This document shows, piece after piece, positions 7,211 to 14,484 of a DNA stretch of 17,554 nucleotides. The first letter of the stretch is position 1, and each line of letters opens with the position of its first letter. Under the pieces are notes generated by a model that saw only the letters and a program-made list of their open reading frames with translations, did no database searches and was not told the DNA's origin. The stretch spans positions 1 through 17,554 of the forward strand of contig JAEZQR010000033.1 of NCBI GenBank assembly GCA_023413015.1. The letters are read 5' to 3'. A program made the position numbers and the translations under genes. This DNA is from Pseudomonadota bacterium (GTDB lineage: Bacteria; Pseudomonadota; Alphaproteobacteria; Sphingomonadales; Sphingomonadaceae).

Positions 7211-7817
7211 TCGCCTTCTTGGCGCCGATCTTCGATTCGGTGCCGGTGCGCAGGCGGGCGATGTTGTCGCGGTGCTTGATCAGCACGAACAGCGCCATGC
7301 CCCAGAACATCGCGGCGGCGCTGAAGTCCTCGCGTATCATCGGCACGATCGGGGCTGCCACCGCCGCCGTCATGCCGCCGACAGAGGAGTAGCGCGTCGC
7401 CAGCATCGCGCCGATCCACGCCAGCGCGAACACCAGCCCGGCGAGCGGCATGATCGCGAGCACCACGCCGAGCATCGTCGCCACGCCCTTGCCGCCCTTG
7501 AAGCCGAGCCACACCGGATAGAGGTGGCCCAGGAAGGCGGAGATGCCGGCGACCACGTCGACGTTGGTGCCCGGCGCGAAATGCCGTGCGAGCAGCACGG
7601 CCGCCGCGCCCTTGCCGGCATCGAGCAGCAGCGTCGCCACCGCCAGGCCCTTGCGTCCGGTGCGCAGCACGTTGGTCGTGCCGATGTTGCCTGAGCCGAT
7701 CTTGCGGATGTCGCCCGCGCCGAAGGCGAGCGCCAGCAGCAGACCAAACGGAATCGAGCCGAGCAGATAGCCGGCGGTCCCCCAGAAACCGACGGTGTCG
7801 AATGGCCAAGCGTTCAT
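7203..7817 (-). CDS. plsY: Acyl-phosphate:glycerol-3-phosphate acyltransferase PlsY
   Basis: PlsY is an inner-membrane enzyme that moves the acyl group from acyl-phosphate (made by PlsX) to glycerol-3-phosphate, the first committed step of phospholipid synthesis. The product is 204 residues, a normal length, with about five hydrophobic spans. The three family motifs are present: SGNIGTTNVLR (42-52), FKGGKGVAT (106-114) and HRDNIARLRTG (182-192). I chose ATG 7817 (MNAWPFDTVG) because AGGGGAA precedes it at a good distance; the upstream extension is a charged, non-membrane stretch. It heads the plsY-dprA unit and diverges from nadE. Confidence 0.96.
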   Translation of the reverse strand: MNAWPFDTVGFWGTAGYLLGSIPFGLLLALAFGAGDIRKIGSGNIGTTNVLRTGRKGLAVATLLLDAGKGAAAVLLARHFAPGTNVDVVAGISAFLGHLYPVWLGFKGGKGVATMLGVVLAIMPLAGLVFALAWIGAMLATRYSSVGGMTAAVAAPIVPMIREDFSAAAMFWGMALFVLIKHRDNIARLRTGTESKIGAKKANG

Positions 7818-7915
7818 GCGTTCCCCTGTTGCGCGCAAGCGTAGCGGCGGCGTCGCGGAACGCAACCGTCCGGCCTCGCCTTGTGCGTACCGGGAGGGGG
7901 CGATAGGAGGCGCGC
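7818..7915. other. Divergent intergenic region between plsY and nadE
   Basis: This 98-bp gap separates the divergent starts of plsY and nadE, so it must hold promoters for both the plsY-dprA unit and the nadE-gltX unit. I see the two ribosome-binding sites (AGGGGAA for plsY on the minus strand; AGGAGG at about 7905-7910 for nadE), but no clear -10 or -35 boxes and no strong inverted repeat. Confidence 0.4.
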
Positions 7916-9571
7916 ATGACCGACCGGCTGACGATTGCCCTCGCCCAGTTCTCGCAGAATGTAGGCGACCTCCGCGCCAATGCCGATGCGATGCTCGTCG
8001 CGCGCGCCAAGCACCAGAGCGTCGATCTCATCGCCTTCCCCGAGCTTCAGCTCATCGGCTATCCGACCGAGGACCTGATCCTGAAGCCGGCGCTCCAGCA
8101 CGAGGCCGAAGCCGAGCTTCAGCGCATGGCGCAGGTGACCGCCGACGGCGGGCCGGCGATGCTGGTCGGCACGACGCATGTCGCCGACGGCAAGCTCTAC
8201 AACGCGGTCGCGCTGCTCGACGGCGGCAAGGTCGCCGCCACCTTCCTCAAGCACGAGCTGCCCAACTACGGCGTGTTCGACGAGAAGCGCGTCTTCGCCT
8301 CCGGTCCGCTGCCCGGCCCGGTCAACTTCCGCGGCGTGCGATTGGGCGTGCCGATCTGCGAGGACATGTGGCTGCCGACGGTCTGCGAATGCCTCGCCGA
8401 GACCGGCGCCGAGCTGCTGATCTCGCCCAACGCCTCGCCCTACGAACTGGGCAAGTACGACCGTCGCCTGTCGGCCGGCGTCGCGCGTGTCACCGAGACG
8501 GGCCTTCCGATCGCGCTCCTGAACCGCGTCGGCGGGCAGGACGAGGTGGTGTTCGACGGCGGCTCCTACGTCATGAACCCCGATCGCAGCCTCGCCGTGA
8601 GCTTCCGCGAGTGGGACGAGCAGGTCATCGAGACGGTGTGGACGCGCACCGCGCAGGGCTGGCGCTGCCAGCCGGGCGAGGTCGCCGCGCAGGAGGACGA
8701 CGAGACCTCGGTCTATCATGCGATGGTGGTGGGGCTTCGCGACTATGTCGCCCGCAACCGCTTCCCCGGCGTCGTGCTCGGCCTGTCGGGCGGGATCGAC
8801 TCGGCGCTGTCGGCGGCGGTCGCGGTCGATGCCCTCGGCGCCGACAAGGTGTGGTGCGTGATGATGCCGTCGCGGTTCACCAGCCAGGAGAGCCTCGACG
8901 ACGCGACTGAATGCGCGCGGATGCTCGGCGTGCGGCTCGACACGGTGCCGATCGCCCCGGCGATGGACGCGTTCGACGCGATGCTGACGCCGCTGTTCGA
9001 GGGATTGGGCCGCGACATCACCGAGGAGAATATCCAGTCGCGCATCCGCGGGGTCACGCTGATGGGCTTGTCGAACAAGTTCGGCCCGATGCTGCTGACC
9101 ACCGGCAACAAGAGCGAGATGTCGGTCGGCTATGCCACGATCTATGGCGACATGGCCGGCGGCTATTCGGTGCTGAAGGACGTCTACAAGACCACCGTCT
9201 TCCGCCTGTCGCGCTGGCGCAATGCTAACAAGCCGCGGTTGGCGCTGGGCCCGGCCGGCCCGGTGATGCCCGAACGCGTCATCGACAAGCCGCCGTCGGC
9301 CGAACTGCGCGACAACCAGAAGGACCAGGATTCGCTGCCGCCCTACGACGTGCTCGACGCCATCCTCCATGATTTCATCGAGGAGGAGCGCTCCGCCGAC
9401 GAGATCATCGCCAAGGGCTTCGACCTCGACGTGGTCGCCAAGATCGAGCGCCTGCTGAACGTCGCCGAATACAAGCGCCGCCAGGCGCCGCCGGGCGTCA
9501 AGATCAGCCGCCGCAGCTTCGGCCGCGACCGCCGCTATCCCATCACCCACAGCTACCGGACGGTAAAATGA
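7916..9571 (+). CDS. nadE: Glutamine-dependent NAD(+) synthetase
   Basis: The enzyme makes NAD from nicotinate adenine dinucleotide and ATP, using ammonia released from glutamine. The product is 551 residues with two domains. The first is a nitrilase-type glutaminase whose Glu-Lys-Cys triad is visible: E43 in FPELQLIGYP, K112 in FLKHELPNYG and C148 in VPICEDMW. The second is the ammonia-dependent synthetase with the P-loop LGLSGGIDSALS (SGGIDS at 291-296), ITEENIQSRIRG and TTGNKSEMSVGYATIYGD. ATG 7916 is preceded by a strong AGGAGG site. The stop overlaps the gltX start as ATGA, so the two are translationally coupled. Confidence 0.97.
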   Translation: MTDRLTIALAQFSQNVGDLRANADAMLVARAKHQSVDLIAFPELQLIGYPTEDLILKPALQHEAEAELQRMAQVTADGGPAMLVGTTHVADGKLYNAVALLDGGKVAATFLKHELPNYGVFDEKRVFASGPLPGPVNFRGVRLGVPICEDMWLPTVCECLAETGAELLISPNASPYELGKYDRRLSAGVARVTETGLPIALLNRVGGQDEVVFDGGSYVMNPDRSLAVSFREWDEQVIETVWTRTAQGWRCQPGEVAAQEDDETSVYHAMVVGLRDYVARNRFPGVVLGLSGGIDSALSAAVAVDALGADKVWCVMMPSRFTSQESLDDATECARMLGVRLDTVPIAPAMDAFDAMLTPLFEGLGRDITEENIQSRIRGVTLMGLSNKFGPMLLTTGNKSEMSVGYATIYGDMAGGYSVLKDVYKTTVFRLSRWRNANKPRLALGPAGPVMPERVIDKPPSAELRDNQKDQDSLPPYDVLDAILHDFIEEERSADEIIAKGFDLDVVAKIERLLNVAEYKRRQAPPGVKISRRSFGRDRRYPITHSYRTVK

Positions 9572-10902
9572 CGGTCGTCACCCGTTTCGCGCCGTCGCCC
9601 ACCGGCCGGCTCCACGTCGGCAACATCTTCACCGCGACCCAGAATTTCCTGCTGGCCCGCAAGGCTGGCGGGCGCTTCCTCCTGCGCCTCGACGATACCG
9701 ACCTCGCGCGCTCCACCCAGGAGTTCGCGCAGGCGATCCGCGACGATCTCGCCTGGCTCGGCCTCGCGCCCGATGCCGAGTTCCGCCAGTCGGACCGCTT
9801 CGCCGCCTACGACACCGCGATGGAACGGCTGCACGCGATGGGGCGCGTCTATCCCTGTTACGAGACGCCCGAAGAGCTCGACATCAGGCGCAAGGTGCAG
9901 CTGTCGCGCGGCCTGCCGCCGATCTACGACCGCGCCGCGCTGAAGCTCACCGACGAGGACCGCGCCCGGCTCGAAGCCGAGGGGCACAAGCCGCACTGGC
10001 GCTTCAGGCTCGATCACAACGGCCCCGTCGAATGGGACGACCTGATCCGCGGCCCCAGCCACATCGATCCGGCCTCGCTATCCGATCCGGTCGTGCGCCG
10101 CGCCGACGGCGGCTATCTCTACATGCTGCCCTCGGTGATCGACGACATCGACATGGGCATCACGCATGTCGTCCGCGGCGAGGACCATGTCACCAACTCG
10201 GGCGTGCAGATTCAGATATTCGAGGCGCTGGGGGCCGCGCCGCCGCGCTTCGCGCACTTCGGCCTGCTCACCTCGGTCGACGGCGAGCTGTCAAAGCGGC
10301 TGGGATCGGCGGGCGTCGACGCGTTGCGCGAGGCGGGGCTCGAGCCGATCGCGGTGGTGGCGCTGCTCGCGCGCCTCGGCACCGCCGATCCGGTCGAACC
10401 GGTCACCAGCCTCGCCCCGCTGATCGAGCGCCACGACATCAGCCGCCTCGGCAACGGCCATCCCCGCTTCGACCCCGCCGAGCTTCAGCATCTGAACGCC
10501 CGCATCGTCCACCAGCTGCCGTTCGAGGCGGTCCGCGACCGCCTGCCCGCCACCATGGATGCCGCCGCCTGGGAGGCGATCCGCCCGAACCTCTCCACCG
10601 TGGCCGAGGCCGCCGACTGGTGGCGGGTCGTCGAAGGGCCGGTCGAAGCGTCCGTCGCCGCCGACGATCACGCCTATCTCGCCGAGGCGCGCGCCGCGCT
10701 CGCCGAGCTGCCGTGGGCCGGTGACGTCTGGCACGCGCTGGTCGATGCGCTGAAGACGCGGACCGGCCGCAAGGGCAAGCCGCTGTTCCTGCCGCTGCGC
10801 CTCGCGCTCACGGGCCGCGATCATGGCCCCGACATGGCGGCGCTCCTCCCGATCATCGGCCGCGAACGCGCGCTCGAACGGCTGGGGCAAGCCGCCGCCT
10901 AG
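9568..10902 (+). CDS. gltX: Glutamyl-tRNA synthetase (short alphaproteobacterial type)
   Basis: This is a class I aminoacyl-tRNA synthetase that charges tRNA-Glu with glutamate. The product is 444 residues, shorter than the roughly 470-480 of canonical bacterial GluRS. The HIGH motif appears as HVGN (16-19, in RFAPSPTGRLHVGN) and the KMSKS motif as LSKR (241-244). Specificity-region motifs RLDDTDLARS, VVRGEDHVTNSG and FGLLTSVDGELSKR are intact, followed by a C-terminal helical anticodon-binding region. The usual CxC-CxH zinc site is reduced to one cysteine (C97). Many alphaproteobacteria carry two GluRS genes; this one resembles the shorter kind, and it could be non-discriminating (also charging tRNA-Gln for GatCAB repair) or specialised. 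It cannot be told from sequence alone. ATG 9568 overlaps the nadE stop by ATGA. Confidence 0.93.
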   Translation: MTVVTRFAPSPTGRLHVGNIFTATQNFLLARKAGGRFLLRLDDTDLARSTQEFAQAIRDDLAWLGLAPDAEFRQSDRFAAYDTAMERLHAMGRVYPCYETPEELDIRRKVQLSRGLPPIYDRAALKLTDEDRARLEAEGHKPHWRFRLDHNGPVEWDDLIRGPSHIDPASLSDPVVRRADGGYLYMLPSVIDDIDMGITHVVRGEDHVTNSGVQIQIFEALGAAPPRFAHFGLLTSVDGELSKRLGSAGVDALREAGLEPIAVVALLARLGTADPVEPVTSLAPLIERHDISRLGNGHPRFDPAELQHLNARIVHQLPFEAVRDRLPATMDAAAWEAIRPNLSTVAEAADWWRVVEGPVEASVAADDHAYLAEARAALAELPWAGDVWHALVDALKTRTGRKGKPLFLPLRLALTGRDHGPDMAALLPIIGRERALERLGQAAA

Positions 10903-10955
10903 CGGCTGCGATCACAAGCGCTTATGTAAAGGCGCCTGTTTCCACGGAGTTTTGC

Positions 10956-11240
10956 ATGGCCTCGCTGCGCGCCCGCCTTGCGGGGATCGAACGCCACAAG
11001 CTTATCATCGCGACGCTGTCGCTGCTCATCACGACGACGGTGATCATCGGCTTCCTGGTCGAGAATCGCTGGGGCTACATGAAGCCCGACCCGGTGCTGA
11101 TCTTCGCGAACAGCTGGAAGGAATCCGAGCGTACGCCGGAGGTCGTCAAGGAAGAGCAGGCGAAGGAACTCGCCGAGCTGAAGCGCGCCATCGCCGAGCA
11201 GAAGGCGGCGGAAGCCGCGGCGGCCGCCAAAGCGAAGTGA
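10956..11240 (+). CDS. Small membrane-anchored coiled-coil protein, unknown function
   Basis: The product is a 94-residue protein I do not recognise by name. A basic N-terminus (MASLRARLAGIERHK) is followed by one transmembrane helix (about 16-35, LIIATLSLLITTTVIIGFLV), a short linker with a WGYMKPDPVLIF segment, and a charged Glu/Lys/Ala-rich helix (about 58-94) that should form a coiled coil. The positive-inside rule places the coiled coil in the periplasm. ATG 10956 follows GGAG with good spacing. The 53-bp gap after gltX contains the palindrome AAGCGCTT, so a separate promoter is possible. Its TGA overlaps the GTG start of ribD, which ties its expression to riboflavin synthesis genes. Nothing in the sequence gives a biochemical role. 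Confidence 0.8.
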   Translation: MASLRARLAGIERHKLIIATLSLLITTTVIIGFLVENRWGYMKPDPVLIFANSWKESERTPEVVKEEQAKELAELKRAIAEQKAAEAAAAAKAK

Positions 11241-12232
11241 GCGACGACGCGCGCTGGATGGGGGCAGCGCTCGCGCTTGCCCGTCGCGGTGTCGGGCGCA
11301 CGGCGCCCAACCCCACCGTCGGTTGCGTCATCGTTAAGGACGGACATGTCGTCGGACGCGGCTGGACGCAGCCCGGCGGCCGTCCGCACGCCGAGCAGAT
11401 GGCGCTGGCGCAGGCCGGCGCGACGGCGCGCGGCGCTACGGCCTACGTCACGCTCGAACCCTGCGCGCATCTCAGCCCGCGCGGCCCCGCCTGCACGGAC
11501 GGGCTGATCGCCGCCGGCGTCGCCCGCGTCGTCGTGGGCGTGGTCGATCCCGATCCGCGCACGGCAGGGCAGGGGATCGCCCGGATGCGCGAGGCCGGCA
11601 TCGAGGTCGCCGTCGGCATCCGCGAGGCGGAGGTGAGGGCGGTGACCGCCGGCTTCTTCCTGCGCCAGGCGCAGGGGCGCCCCTTCATCACCTTGAAGCT
11701 CGCCATGTCGATCGACGGCCGCATCGCGCTGCCCGACGGCCGCAGCCGCTGGATCACCGGCGAGGCGGCGCGCGCGCACGCGCATCTGCTGCGCGCGCGC
11801 TCCGACCTGATCGTCGTCGGGCGCGGCACGCTGGAAGCTGACGACCCGTCGCTCGACGTGCGGCTGCCGGGACTTGAGGACCGAAGCCCTCGCGTCGCGG
11901 TGATGAGCCGGTCGCTGGGCGAGGTGCCGGCCCGCTACAGGCTGGCGAGCCGCGATCCCGTCGTCGTCACCGATCCGGAAGGGCTGGGTGCCATCGACAA
12001 CGTCAACGACGCGCTCGTCGAGGGCGGCGCCGGCGTGGCCGCCGCCTTCCTCGCGGCCGACCGTGTCGACCGGCTGGTGGTCTACCGCGCGCCGATCGTG
12101 ATCGGCGAAGGACGGCCTGGCGTCGCTGACATCGGCCTTGCCGACCTTGCCGCCGCGCACGGCCGCTGGCGCGGGATCGAAAACCGTCAGCTTGGCAACG
12201 ACCGGCTCGAGGTCTACGAGCGCACCCGATAG
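11237..12232 (+). CDS. ribD: Bifunctional riboflavin deaminase/reductase RibD
   Basis: RibD performs the second and third steps of riboflavin synthesis: deamination of the GTP cyclohydrolase II product, then NADPH-dependent reduction of its ribosyl side chain. The product is 331 residues. The cytidine-deaminase-like half has the zinc residues H51, E53 (PHAEQMAL), C76 (LEPCAH) and C86 (PACTDGLI). The reductase half starts near 148 (FITLKLAMSIDGRIALPDG, then WITG, RSDLIVVGRGT and PIVIGEGRPG). The spacing between the two zinc cysteines is one residue longer than in Escherichia coli RibD, and the usual HHGRTPPC is replaced by HLSPRGPAC. The start is taken as GTG 11237, which overlaps the upstream stop; no better in-frame start exists before the conserved RWMGAALALA region. 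Confidence 0.95.
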   Translation: MSDDARWMGAALALARRGVGRTAPNPTVGCVIVKDGHVVGRGWTQPGGRPHAEQMALAQAGATARGATAYVTLEPCAHLSPRGPACTDGLIAAGVARVVVGVVDPDPRTAGQGIARMREAGIEVAVGIREAEVRAVTAGFFLRQAQGRPFITLKLAMSIDGRIALPDGRSRWITGEAARAHAHLLRARSDLIVVGRGTLEADDPSLDVRLPGLEDRSPRVAVMSRSLGEVPARYRLASRDPVVVTDPEGLGAIDNVNDALVEGGAGVAAAFLAADRVDRLVVYRAPIVIGEGRPGVADIGLADLAAAHGRWRGIENRQLGNDRLEVYERTR

Positions 12233-12243
12233 GGCGAGAGAGC

Positions 12244-12858
12244 ATGTTCACGGGCATCATCACCGACGTCGGAACCATCGAATCCGTCGAGCCGCGCGGC
12301 GACCTGCGGGTCCGCGTCGCGACTTCCTACGACACCAGCGGCGTGGCGATCGGCGCCTCGATCGCCTGCTCGGGCGCCTGCCTGACGGTCGTCGACAAGG
12401 GGCCGGGCTGGTTCGCGGTCGACGTCTCGGGCGAGACGCAGGACAAGACCGCGAAGCGCATGTGGAACCCGGGCCGCGCGCTCAACCTCGAACGCGCGCT
12501 GAAGGTCGGCGACGAGCTTGGCGGTCATATTGTGACCGGCCACGTCGATGCAGTCGCCACCATCGCCGAAATGCACCCCGAGGGCGATTCGACGCGGATC
12601 ACCTTCGATGCGCCGGCCTCGGTCGCACCCTATATCGCGTCCAAGGGATCGATCTGCGTCGATGGCGTGTCGCTCACCGTCAACGAAGTGGCTGGCACTT
12701 CCGGGGGTGGCGTCCGCTTCGGCGTCAATGTCATACCGCATACCGCCCAGGTGACGACGCTCGGGGCGCTGGAAGTCGGTCGCGAGGTCAACGTCGAAAT
12801 CGACGTGCTCGCCCGCTATCTCGGCCGGATGCGGCAGGTGATGGAGCAATGGGGATGA
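12244..12858 (+). CDS. ribE: Riboflavin synthase, alpha subunit
   Basis: Riboflavin synthase joins two molecules of 6,7-dimethyl-8-ribityllumazine into riboflavin and the pyrimidine precursor, the last step of the pathway. The product is 204 residues, the usual size, built of two repeated beta-barrels. Each barrel carries a matching motif: SGACLTVV (43-50) in the first and DGVSLTVNEV (140-149) in the second. The MFTGII start and GGHIVTGHVD linker (93-102) are classic for the family. The C-terminal helix (about 186-204) should drive trimer formation. ATG 12244 lies 11 bp after ribD, with GAGAG upstream. Its TGA overlaps the ribBX start as ATGA. The symbol ribC is used for this gene in some species. 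Confidence 0.97.
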   Translation: MFTGIITDVGTIESVEPRGDLRVRVATSYDTSGVAIGASIACSGACLTVVDKGPGWFAVDVSGETQDKTAKRMWNPGRALNLERALKVGDELGGHIVTGHVDAVATIAEMHPEGDSTRITFDAPASVAPYIASKGSICVDGVSLTVNEVAGTSGGGVRFGVNVIPHTAQVTTLGALEVGREVNVEIDVLARYLGRMRQVMEQWG

Positions 12859-13958
12859 AGAAGCACTTCCTGGCCTCGGTCGAGGAGATCATCGACGAGG
12901 CGAAGAACGGCCGCATGTTCATCCTCGTCGACGACGAGGACCGCGAGAACGAGGGCGACCTCGTCATCCCGGCGCAGATGGCGACGCCGGACGCGATCAA
13001 CTTCATGGCCAAGCATGGCCGCGGCCTGATCTGCCTGTCGATGAGCAAGGCGCGCGTCGATCAGCTCGGCCTGCCGATGATGGCGCGTCAGAACGGCACC
13101 CGGCATGAGACCGCCTTCACCGTCTCGATCGAGGCGAAGGAAGGTGTCACCACCGGCATCTCGGCCGCCGACCGTGCGCGCACCATCGCGGTCGCGATCG
13201 ACTCGGCGAAGGGCCCCGAACATATCGTCACGCCGGGCCACGTCTTCCCGCTGGTGGCGCGCGACGGTGGCGTGCTGGTCCGCGCCGGGCACACCGAGGC
13301 GGCGGTCGACGTCGCGCGGCTCGCCGGCCTCAACCCGTCGGGCGTGATCTGCGAGATCATGAAGGACGACGGCACGATGGCGCGCATGGACGACCTGATG
13401 TCGTTCGCGCAGCTCCACGGCCTCAAGATCGGCACGATCCGCGACCTGATCGCCTATCGCCGCCGCTACGATCACCTCGTCCAGTGCGTCAACGAGACGA
13501 AGATCGTCTCCGCGCACGGCGGCGAGTGGGTCGCCAAGACCTATATCAACAAGGCCGAATATGCCGAGCACCTCGTCCTCCAGAAGGGCAAGGTCGAACC
13601 CGGCAAGCCGACCTTGGTGCGCATGCACGGCCTGTCGATCTTCTCTGACATGCTGGGCGAGGGCGGCCGCGCCGGCCAGCTCCAGCGCGCGATGGAGATC
13701 ATCGGCGAGGAGGGTGCCGGCATCGTCGTCATCATTCGCGACAACACACCGGACCGCTTGACCAAGATGATTGAGCGCCGCGCGCAGGGCGCGCCGGGCG
13801 ACGGCATGGAGCAGCGCGACTACGGCATCGGCGCGCAGATCCTCGTCGACCTCGGCGTCCACGAGATGGTGCTCCTCACCAACTCGCACCGCACCTTCGT
13901 CGGCCTCGACGGCTACGGCCTCGAGGTCGTCAGCGAGCGGCCGATTCCGAGCGTATAA
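12855..13958 (+). CDS. ribB: RibBX: DHBP synthase with degenerate GTP cyclohydrolase II domain
   Basis: The N-terminal half (1-205) is 3,4-dihydroxy-2-butanone 4-phosphate synthase, which supplies the four-carbon unit for lumazine from ribulose 5-phosphate. Its active-site motifs are intact: DDEDRENEGDL (26-36), the TRHETAFTVS region and HTEAAVDVARL (146-156). The C-terminal half (about 206-367) aligns with GTP cyclohydrolase II at VRMH and YGIGAQILVDLGV...LLTNS...GLDGYGL. It lacks the three zinc cysteines (family pattern C-x2-GD...RCDCG): residues 259-274 read GLSIFSDMLGEGGRAG. It therefore should not open GTP. This is the RibBX arrangement described in Proteobacteria. I chose ATG 12855, eight bases after GGAG; ATG 12849 is also possible but too close to that site. 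It overlaps ribE by ATGA. Confidence 0.93.
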   Translation: MKKHFLASVEEIIDEAKNGRMFILVDDEDRENEGDLVIPAQMATPDAINFMAKHGRGLICLSMSKARVDQLGLPMMARQNGTRHETAFTVSIEAKEGVTTGISAADRARTIAVAIDSAKGPEHIVTPGHVFPLVARDGGVLVRAGHTEAAVDVARLAGLNPSGVICEIMKDDGTMARMDDLMSFAQLHGLKIGTIRDLIAYRRRYDHLVQCVNETKIVSAHGGEWVAKTYINKAEYAEHLVLQKGKVEPGKPTLVRMHGLSIFSDMLGEGGRAGQLQRAMEIIGEEGAGIVVIIRDNTPDRLTKMIERRAQGAPGDGMEQRDYGIGAQILVDLGVHEMVLLTNSHRTFVGLDGYGLEVVSERPIPSV

Positions 13959-13970
13959 CATCAACATTTG

Positions 13971-14039
13971 CGTCAGCCCGGCGAAGGCGGGGACCCAGGC
14001 CATCCGTTGTCCTGGGTCCCCGCCTTCGCCGGGATGACG
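13971..14039. repeat. Long hairpin repeat (REP-like, sphingomonad type) in the rib operon
   Basis: Two 29-base arms (13971-13999 and 14011-14039) are reverse complements with a single mismatch, separated by an 11-base loop. The arm core is GGCGAAGGCGGGGACCCAGG and the outer ends are CGTCA and TGACG. Such hairpins are dispersed in many copies in sphingomonad genomes, and read as protein they give the familiar spurious peptide WVPAFAGMT. There is no run of T after the stem, so it is not a canonical intrinsic terminator. In mRNA it would form a very stable stem between ribBX and ribH. It could stabilise the upstream message or reduce read-through into ribH; this role is inference. Confidence 0.88.
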
Positions 14040-14057
14040 AACAGATATGGAGCATCC

Positions 14058-14483
14058 ATGCCCCACCTCCTGATCGTCGAGGCCCGCTTTTACGACGAGT
14101 TCGCCGATGAACTGCTGAAGGGCGCGGCCCAGGCGCTCGAAGCCGCCGGCGCGACCTACGATGTCGTGACCGTCCCCGGCGCGCTCGAGATTCCCGCCGC
14201 CATCGCGCTCGCCGCCGATACCGGCCGTTACGACGGCTATGTCGCGCTCGGCACCGTGATCCGCGGCGAGACCTACCATTTCGAGGTGGTCTCTAACGAA
14301 AGCGCGCGCGGGATCATGGCGTTGACGCTCGACGGCCTCGCCATCGGCAACGGCATCCTCACCTGCGAGAACGACGAGCAGGCCTGGGCCCGCGCCCGCG
14401 TCTCGGACAAGAACAAGGGCGGCGACGCCGCCAAGGCCGCACTCGCGATGATGGCGCTTAGGGAGCGATTCGGGGGCCGCTAA
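14058..14483 (+). CDS. ribH: 6,7-dimethyl-8-ribityllumazine synthase
   Basis: Lumazine synthase condenses the RibD-pathway pyrimidine with DHBP (from RibBX) to give the substrate of riboflavin synthase. The product is 141 residues, within family range. Motifs visible are the N-terminal strand LLIVEARFYDEFADELL, VPGALEIPAA (39-48), GTVIRGETYHFEVVSNESA with the catalytic-site H74, and the late helix region GILTCENDEQA...NKGGDAA. ATG 14058 follows GGAG by five bases. It is separated from ribBX by the 29-bp-arm hairpin, so it might be expressed at a different level from the genes before it. Its stop lies 1 bp from the end of a convergent DUF885 gene. Confidence 0.97.
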   Translation: MPHLLIVEARFYDEFADELLKGAAQALEAAGATYDVVTVPGALEIPAAIALAADTGRYDGYVALGTVIRGETYHFEVVSNESARGIMALTLDGLAIGNGILTCENDEQAWARARVSDKNKGGDAAKAALAMMALRERFGGR

Positions 14484-14484
14484 G

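Noticed and set aside
7814..9550. 578-codon open frame on the minus strand opposite nadE
   Set aside because: It mirrors nadE, is full of Arg, Asp and His low-complexity runs, and has no recognisable domain or ribosome-binding site.
13959..14057. FMN riboswitch or intrinsic terminator before ribH
   Set aside because: The stem is a simple long hairpin without the conserved multi-helix FMN-riboswitch core, and no T-run follows it. No FMN riboswitch was seen upstream of ribD either.
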